Assembly (NCBI GenBank): GCA_014843695.1
Contig: CM026400.1
Coordinates: 15,396,653 to 15,460,652 of the forward strand
Direction of reading: 5' to 3'
From: Archivesica marissinica
Taxonomy: Eukaryota; Mollusca; Bivalvia; Venerida; Vesicomyidae
Length of the DNA stretch: 64,000 nucleotides
Shown: positions 61,001 through 64,000 of the stretch, one piece after another
Layout of the letters: each line of letters opens with the position of its first letter
How positions within the stretch are numbered: position 1 is the first letter of the stretch
Program-made: the position numbers and the translations under genes
Notes under the pieces: model-generated
What the model saw: only the letters and a program-made list of their open reading frames with translations
Database searches by the model: none
What the model was told of the DNA's origin: nothing

Positions 61001-63671
61001 TCGTGGGACACCCACATAAAAAGGTCAACAAAGAAAGCAAACCAAACATTAGGATTTCTACGTAGAAACCTCCAGGTCAAATCTGAACCCCTTAAGACTG
61101 GGCTTACCAGACATTAGTGAGACCCCAGCTTGAATATGGCTCCGAGATCTGGTCGCCCCATACCCAAACATTGATTGACCAAATTGAAGGTGTCCAGCGA
61201 AGAGCAGCCTGTTGGATAAAGGCTGACTTCTATCGTACCTCTAGTGTTACAGACATGCTACATTCCCTAAATCTACGCAGACTAGATCAACGGCGTATTG
61301 ACAATAGGTTATCCCTTATGTATAAAATTCATAATGATCTTGTTGCTATTCCCATTGAAAATTACCTAGTTCCCCTCTCCCGTCCTACTCGCCATTGCCA
61401 TTCCTTAAGCTATAGGTTAATTACAGCAACAACAGACTACTACAAGTTCTCCTTCTTTCCAAGAACAATCTATCATTGGAACCACCTCCCTCCTGACATT
61501 GTCCATCTCCCTACCATAGAGCAATTCAATACGGCAGTTTGCCATATTGAACATGCCAGTCCCTAGTTGTTCTGCGTAGCTGCTTTTAAACTTTTACCAC
61601 AACTTATTTTCATACCTTTTTAAATTATACTTTTAACTACTCATACTTTTAACTTCTTAGCGGTTTTGACGCGCAACATGTCTACGTCCCCGCGAGGGGT
61701 TCGACATTAAAGGAAGATAGATAGATAGATAGTTGTCAAAGCTATTCCATATTCAACAGATCTGTGCAATGCTAGATGGCGTTATGCACCGGAACTGTTG
61801 TGGATGCTACATATACGTCGGCAAATGATCGGTTCGTTCAAGCATGTTCCATCCGTAGCCTATATGTACGAAACATGTGCAGTCAAAATAAACATGAAAA
61901 TAAAATCCATCTGTGGGACAAGCCCGTTATAGTCCGTGTGTACTCAATAACATATACGCACCAGTTACACAAAAGTCATTAGTTATTCGTCTCTCTTTTT
62001 TCAGCACAAAATTTATTATCAATCACATCGCTAAGCCACCCGTAATGTCGGGGAAACTGGATGGATGGAAAGAGAATATGACGAAAATTTCACAGTATTC
62101 CAACGTTTACTGTAAAATGTAAGTACATGTGTAACCCAGGTCATATTTACTTATATTAAATACTTATTGATGGTACATAAATATATTCCATAACCCCGCT
62201 ACAAGCGTACCACCAAATAGTTTTCTCGATATGGCCTAATACAATCACTGGTCTGGGTGAATGGCCTAATACAAGCACTCGTCTGAGTTGTATTATAATT
62301 ATATAGTATGGTCCCATAGTATGTTATAGGTATATGTGTGTGTAGATAATTTAACAACAGGCGTTTTCTATTTTCAGATCTGGTTTGATATCGGAGCAAC
62401 AGCAAGATACATGGAAAACCATTGACTTTCAACCCTTCATCGATGTATGTATCTAGTACATATTACATATCTTTTCTATGTATAAATTAATGCCACACGG
62501 GGTCAAATTGGAACGAATACGGTCATGTCATATATCAAATCGAATTTTGGCAACATTTATAGTAATGGTGAGTTGTAACAATGACGACACTGGGGTCAAA
62601 AATGGAGTCATGTGAGCGATCATTAGGGTCATCATGGTTATTGGGACTACATTCTGCATATATACAACCTTACATCAGCATAGACCTGGGGGGGTTTCAA
62701 GCATGGGTGCCAAGCAATATTCCGAATGCAGATTGTCTCTCTCACACAGGTTCCCTAACACTAGCATGACTGTAACTGCCAGCCGGGGACATGCTACTGG
62801 TCTGCGATTTCCAGGAGTTATGAACGTTTTTATTTCCATGCGTAGTATTATAGCAGAACGGTGAGATTAAGATGATTCCGTTTATTTACCCTCGCCACCG
62901 GTAAACCATATGGGCGAGCAATTATGAGATTAGGGCAGGCCTGGAGGTTATAGATCTGTTCTCCAATCTCAAACTCAGTTTCACGCTTCTGATTGGTTCA
63001 GCTGAGTTTAAATATCAGACTCAACCAATCATATCACTCCGACACCTGTTTTGGCATTGTGCTGTATAGTTTTCATCACACTTCTGATTGGTTCAGCTGA
63101 GTTTAAATATCAGATTCAACCAATCATATCACTCGGACACCTGTTTTGGCATTGCGCTGTATAGTTGTCATCATGCTTCTGATTGGTTCAGCTGAGTTTA
63201 AATATCACACTCAACCAATCATATCACTCCAACAGTCGGACACCTGTTTTGGCATTGCGCTGTATAGTTTTCATCACGCTTCTGATTGGTTCAGCTGAGT
63301 TTATATATCAGACTCAACCAATCATATCACTCCGACACCTGTTTTGGCATTGCGCTGTATAGTTTTCATCACGCTTCTGATTGGTTCAGCTGAGTTTAAA
63401 TATCACACTCAACCAATCATATCACTCCGACATCTGTTTTGGCATTGTGCTGTATAGTCTTTGCATGTGTTTCTCTTTACAGCATGTGCTGACCATATTT
63501 GGCCCGGACAGATGTATCTACGGCTCGGACTGGCCAGTGTTCGACATGGTAGACGCAACATACACAGAAAACTTCAATCTTGTTCGAAATCTGGTATCAA
63601 AGTTAGATGAGACATATCAGCGGAAGCTATTCAGAGACAATGCTATCAGCTTGTACAATTTAGATATCTAG
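43057..63671 (+). CDS. amidohydrolase-family protein (COG3618, lactonase-like), complete
   Basis: Eight exons (43057-43081, 50881-51039, 54541-54617, 57055-57212, 57695-57742, 62005-62118, 62378-62444, 63483-63671) join in phase to 837 bases, or 278 residues plus stop, the usual size for this family. It has the TIM-barrel metal-hydrolase signature: H7-F-H9 near the start, GVRH at 103-106, RPHHLQ at 140-145, NHIAKP at 162-167 and GSDWP at 230-234 with the likely catalytic Asp232. Bacterial relatives act on sugar lactones (fucono- or rhamnono-lactones) or 2-pyrone-4,6-dicarboxylate. The substrate of animal members is not established, so I give no symbol. No signal peptide or membrane segment is seen, so it is probably cytosolic. 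A perfect TGACGTCA lies about 38 bases upstream of the ATG. Confidence 0.92.
43218..43406. repeat. long hairpin / foldback element
   Basis: Inner arms GTCTCGTACCTCTATCCTAG GACACCCC...CTCTATT and its reverse complement are almost perfect over ~36 bases. Weaker outer arms (ATCACAGGAAC / GTTCCTGTGAT) extend it. The centre is poly-T. It lies 140 bp after amidohydrolase exon 1. Confidence 0.88.
43422..45608. repeat. ~1 kb tandem duplication in amidohydrolase intron 1
   Basis: 43422-44410 and 44588-45608 are about 90-95% alike by eye, both from CCCTCGAGT.TC.GGTTTCCG to GAGGACACTAGAGGAT. Both carry TGACGTCAGAAAACACCGAT CGCGCGCAG. The spacer has a (GGAT)n run and an ACACAC tract. Confidence 0.9.
46383..46610. 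mobile_element. pogo/Tigger-like terminus
   Basis: CAGTGAAACCCCTCAAAACC GGAACCCCTCTAAATCGG has the repeated ACC.CT.AA.CCGG motif of pogo-type ends, with further CTCTAAACCGGACCTCTC inside. No right-hand inverted end was found. Otherwise 45610-47490 is AT-rich intron with no recognisable feature. Confidence 0.6.
47495..48150. repeat. 38-bp minisatellite, about 15 copies, with flanks
   Basis: Unit TTAAGTATTGGGTGGTAGGC CCTACGCTTGTAGCGGGG. The left flank TGATTGTATTAGGTCATATT and right flank GGAATATATTTATGTACCAT match a single-copy segment at 62165-62265 in reverse orientation. Confidence 0.93.
48186..48474 (-). mobile_element. SINE A
   Basis: GTTTCACGTTTATTTATCGT to GGGCTACAGATCCGTCT. Confidence 0.9.
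48480..49860. other. intron sequence without recognised genes
   Basis: AT-rich. An imperfect inverted segment near 48660-48820 (GGTGATGGTGGTGACATGGC versus GTGGTGTAATGGTGACAATG, with CGGGCGTGGGGGAATGATGG between) may be another non-autonomous element. Confidence 0.4.
49872..50167 (-). mobile_element. SINE A, near full length
   Basis: TTTTTACGTTTATTTATCGT to CTACATATCCGTCTG. Flanks CTCGAGTTGA and AACTCGAGTTGA suggest a target duplication CTCGAGTTGA. Confidence 0.92.
50881..51039 (+). CDS. amidohydrolase exon 2
   Basis: Reads (H)IWDLKKFSYPWPTPDMKIN, RNYYPSDLEKAVEGTPVKH and ALFVQCLNGNVGEA. HIWDL..F.YPWP is a hallmark of this family. Acceptor ctatag, donor gtgagt. Confidence 0.95.
51241..51350. 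repeat. 45-bp direct duplication
   Basis: TAAACACACGAGGAATAGCG GTACAAATCTGACGGTCGAC GCA occurs twice, just left of the antisense P2X7-like frame. Confidence 0.92.
51499..51993 (-). CDS. P2X7 C-terminal-like zinc-binding domain protein, apparently intronless
   Basis: A 164-residue frame antisense to the amidohydrolase gene, in its intron 2. It has a CPLCLCSPC cluster (residues 62-70), then NRPPHNLNSHERKLLYRRFW, a GAWKDVRYIERK segment, and C141/C146 before a closing PYLGHKWS. The Cys/His spacing and the RRFW...GAWKD.RY...R pattern resemble the intracellular P2X7-type domain that occurs as a stand-alone, multi-copy, often intronless frame in many invertebrates. The ion-channel part of a P2X receptor is absent. 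A tctacaag sequence stands directly before the ATG, so an upstream spliced exon is possible. The function is unknown; a retrocopy or transposon-carried gene is an alternative. Confidence 0.6.
   Translation of the reverse strand: MPLSKITMYVTDEQRKELLTFLQNKNWDVEMEIEETATAMPVAEAAYVPPPMPQHAEGVAECPLCLCSPCIINEQNKQLWWPANNRPPHNLNSHERKLLYRRFWAMLYNCGAWKDVRYIERKVAARRGDCTWHKRELMPECVVQQCRNWLPNPRNQPYLGHKWS
52757..52803. repeat. (GA)n microsatellite
   Basis: GAGAGAGAGAGAGAGAAGAG and further GA-rich units. Confidence 0.95.
52890..53090 (-). mobile_element. SINE C joined to a SINE A tail
   Basis: A SINE A 3' end (TTTATTTAACGTCGCTACCG to GAGCGACG, 52850-52890) runs directly into the SINE C core GGGCAGTTTACCTAACAACA. 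The fusion may be a chimera or a nested insertion. Confidence 0.7.
53521..53808 (+). mobile_element. SINE A
   Basis: GGATATGTAGTCCAGTGGTA to CGATAAATAAACGTAAAAAC. Confidence 0.9.
54074..54215 (+). mobile_element. SINE C 3' half
   Basis: Starts in the core at TTGGCAGTTTCTTAAGGAGG and ends AGGCGTAAAACCCGAA. It interrupts a fragment of the CCCATTTC MITE family (AACAACATAGATCATGATCA on the left, AGATCTATGTTGTTTGC on the right). Confidence 0.75.
54263..54496 (-). mobile_element. TTAA MITE with CCCTTTCAAC ends
   Basis: A second copy of the 30451 family in the opposite direction, with the same GATGAGCCGGCTCGTAACGA hairpin. It ends 45 bp before amidohydrolase exon 3. Confidence 0.82.
54541..54617 (+). 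CDS. amidohydrolase exon 3
   Basis: Reads (E)WVIDFASRHNIIKGIIAGL then DITTPK. W.ID.A..H..I.G.I.G.D is the family's second barrel strand region. Acceptor atttcag, donor gtttaa. Confidence 0.93.
54812..55480. repeat. 19-bp minisatellite, about 35 copies
   Basis: Unit AAGTATATGCCTCACCCAC with CTCACC/CCCACC/CTCGCC variants. Open in several plus-strand frames only because of its composition. Confidence 0.94.
55735..56385. repeat. 19-bp minisatellite, about 34 copies
   Basis: Unit TCGTACTCTGGTCGTCCTA. Unrelated in sequence to the other 19-bp array 250 bp away in the same intron. Confidence 0.94.
56727..57019 (-). mobile_element. SINE A just before amidohydrolase exon 4
   Basis: GTTTTACGTTTATTTCTCGT to GGACTACAGATCCGTCTG. 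Confidence 0.9.
57055..57212 (+). CDS. amidohydrolase exon 4
   Basis: Reads LEEVIISLKSSGLLKGVRHI, LDMEKDDWLTRDDVSDGLDT and LGKHGIVYDLLV plus two bases of Arg. LLKGVRHI and the DDWL..DV..GL..L pattern are conserved in the family. A SINE A copy ends about 35 bases before its acceptor. Confidence 0.95.
57695..57742 (+). CDS. amidohydrolase exon 5
   Basis: A 48-base exon reading (R)PHHLQYVTDVVSKHP plus two bases of Asp, between acceptor ttttcag and donor gtaagt. RP.HL......HP is the next conserved family block. Confidence 0.93.
57743..58060. other. intron 5 start, no recognised feature
   Basis: Begins GTAAGTAGAGACTGCG. Nothing gene-like was seen before the 36-bp array. Confidence 0.5.
58066..59530. 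repeat. 36-bp satellite, about 40 copies
   Basis: Unit GTATATAATGTAGGTGTGCG TTTTCTATGTCCTCTA. About 29 central copies are essentially identical; substitutions and a 2-3-base insertion cluster in the last ten (59130-59530). The uninterrupted VYNVGVRFLCPL frame is a by-product of the period (36 is divisible by 3). Confidence 0.95.
59713..60226. mobile_element. non-autonomous element with ATAGTTCCC inverted ends
   Basis: The left ATAGTTCCCGTGTGACGTC...GGCTGCCATTTTGAATGG pairs with the right AGTCAAAATGGCTGCCAAG...CGTGGGAACTAT, 514 bp. The AT-rich centre has no coding frame. The flanks ATGTATTAAT and CTTGCCAGTC do not give a clear target duplication. Confidence 0.65.
60360..60460. repeat. CAGTGCCGTAGCCAG element fragment with poly-C
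   Basis: CAGTGCCGTAGCCAGAATCT resembles hAT-type ends (compare 34554) and is followed by a run of 13 C. Confidence 0.45.
60846..61735 (+). pseudogene. non-LTR retrotransposon (Jockey/CR1-like) 3' end, 5'-truncated and frameshifted
   Basis: Reads the thumb and C-terminal part of a LINE reverse transcriptase: KYKLHGVLLESITSAKYLGV, KKANQTLGFLRRN, then YQTLVRPQLEYGSEIWSPHT, VQRRAACWIKADFY and TIYHWNHLPPDIV, with a stop at 61564-61566. The catalytic YxDD region is absent, so the copy is 5'-truncated and dead. A one-base frame shift near 61100 (LKTG versus AYQTL) breaks the frame. The 3'-UTR ends ACATGTCTACGTCCCCGCGA, GGGGTTCGACATTAAAGGAA, then (GATA)n. It sits in amidohydrolase intron 5. Confidence 0.9.
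62005..62118 (+). CDS. amidohydrolase exon 6
   Basis: Reads (D)TKFIINHIAKPPVMSGKLDG, WKENMTKISQYSNVYCK plus two bases of Ile. NHIAKP corresponds to the DHxAKP metal-site block of the family. Donor gtaagt. Confidence 0.95.
62165..62270 (-). repeat. single-copy progenitor-like segment of the 38-bp array
   Basis: The minus strand reads CAGTGATTGTATTAGGCCAT, GAGAAAACTATTTGGTGGTA, CGCTTGTAGCGGGGTTATGG, then AATATATTTATGTACCATCA: one unit with both flanks of the array at 47495-48150. Confidence 0.88.
62378..62444 (+). CDS. amidohydrolase exon 7
   Basis: Reads (I)SGLISEQQQDTWKTIDFQPF then ID, so that CKISGL forms across the junction. The donor is gtatgt. Confidence 0.92.
62941..63465. repeat. 95-bp tandem array of CCAAT-box inverted repeats, about 5 copies
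   Basis: Unit CTTCTGATTGGTTCAGCTGA, GTTTAAATATCAGACTCAAC, CAATCATATCACTCCGACAC, CTGTTTTGGCATTGCGCTGT, ATAGTTTTCATCACG. ATTGGTTCAGCTGAG and CTCAACCAAT face each other. It ends 17 bases before the acceptor of the last amidohydrolase exon. Confidence 0.9.
63483..63671 (+). CDS. amidohydrolase exon 8 with stop
   Basis: Reads HVLTIFGPDRCIYGSDWPVF, DMVDATYTENFNLVRNLVSK, LDETYQRKLFRDNAISLYNL and DI, then TAG. FGPDRC.YGSDWPV carries the catalytic Asp; ...IF..NAI..Y is the usual C-terminus. No AATAAA is seen in the remaining 330 bases. Confidence 0.96.
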   Translation, partial: HVLTIFGPDRCIYGSDWPVFDMVDATYTENFNLVRNLVSKLDETYQRKLFRDNAISLYNLDI

Positions 63672-64000
63672 TTCTTTTTACACACGAATCACCAACATGG
63701 ATTTAAAATATTCCTGTTCAAATTGACTGTCAAGGGTCGTGTAATCATGTAAGTGTACTAATTACAAACCAGTATAATCATACATATACACATCAAAGAC
63801 TGACCGCCGTGTCTGTGCAAACAAACACGATCTCGCCGAAGTGCGACTTTCATTCGGCAAATTTGCCTGTTTAAAGACGGACCACCGGTGCCTGTGCAAA
63901 CAAACAATCGATAAAGATTGTTGAAGGTGTTTACCGTGACGGTATGGTCATTACAGGTACACACTTATCGGCAATCAACCAATCATTGGATAATACGATC

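Overview
This is animal nuclear DNA: GT-AG introns, many tRNA-headed SINEs, a 5'-truncated LINE, many MITEs and a very high load of short-period tandem repeats. Family content and repeat style fit a mollusc, probably a bivalve, but the species cannot be fixed from the sequence alone. There is one scaffold gap of exactly 1000 N (15780-16779).

Two spliced genes can be read, transcribed divergently. On the minus strand, from about 33.8 kb down past the left edge, lies an SMG7 (EST1C-type nonsense-mediated decay factor) homologue. Fourteen coding exons were placed with splice sites and reading phases that agree from exon to exon. One exon is missing and must lie between 14941 and 25758, the intron that holds the N gap. 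The 3' part of the gene is outside the window. On the plus strand, 43057-63671, is a complete eight-exon gene for a 278-residue amidohydrolase of the lactonase-like COG3618 group (HFH and GSDWP motifs). A third, apparently intronless reading frame (51499-51993, minus) lies antisense in an intron of the amidohydrolase gene. It resembles the zinc-binding P2X7 C-terminal-like domain that recurs in many invertebrates.

The rest is mobile and tandem DNA. Left part (0-13 kb): MITEs with TTAA target sites, a 71-bp satellite made from a SINE tRNA head, and four long arrays (37, 33, 36 and 66 bp) filling SMG7 introns. Centre-left (15-30 kb): a 2.3-2.7 kb composite element with direct terminal repeats set in a 104-bp satellite, then 44-bp and 21/22-bp arrays in the first SMG7 introns. 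Intergenic (34-43 kb): nested SINEs, a hAT-like MITE, a foldback hairpin, a 51/57-bp array that is open in frame, and a 46-bp array. Right part (43-63.5 kb, amidohydrolase introns): a ~1 kb tandem duplication, 38-, 19-, 19-, 36- and 95-bp arrays, and a LINE 3' end.

The main theme is satellite birth. Several arrays can be traced to a seed still recognisable nearby: an SMG7 exon end with its splice donor, a SINE tRNA head, the terminal part of a TTAA MITE, a pogo/Tigger-like MITE terminus, and an intronic segment that survives unamplified 14 kb away.
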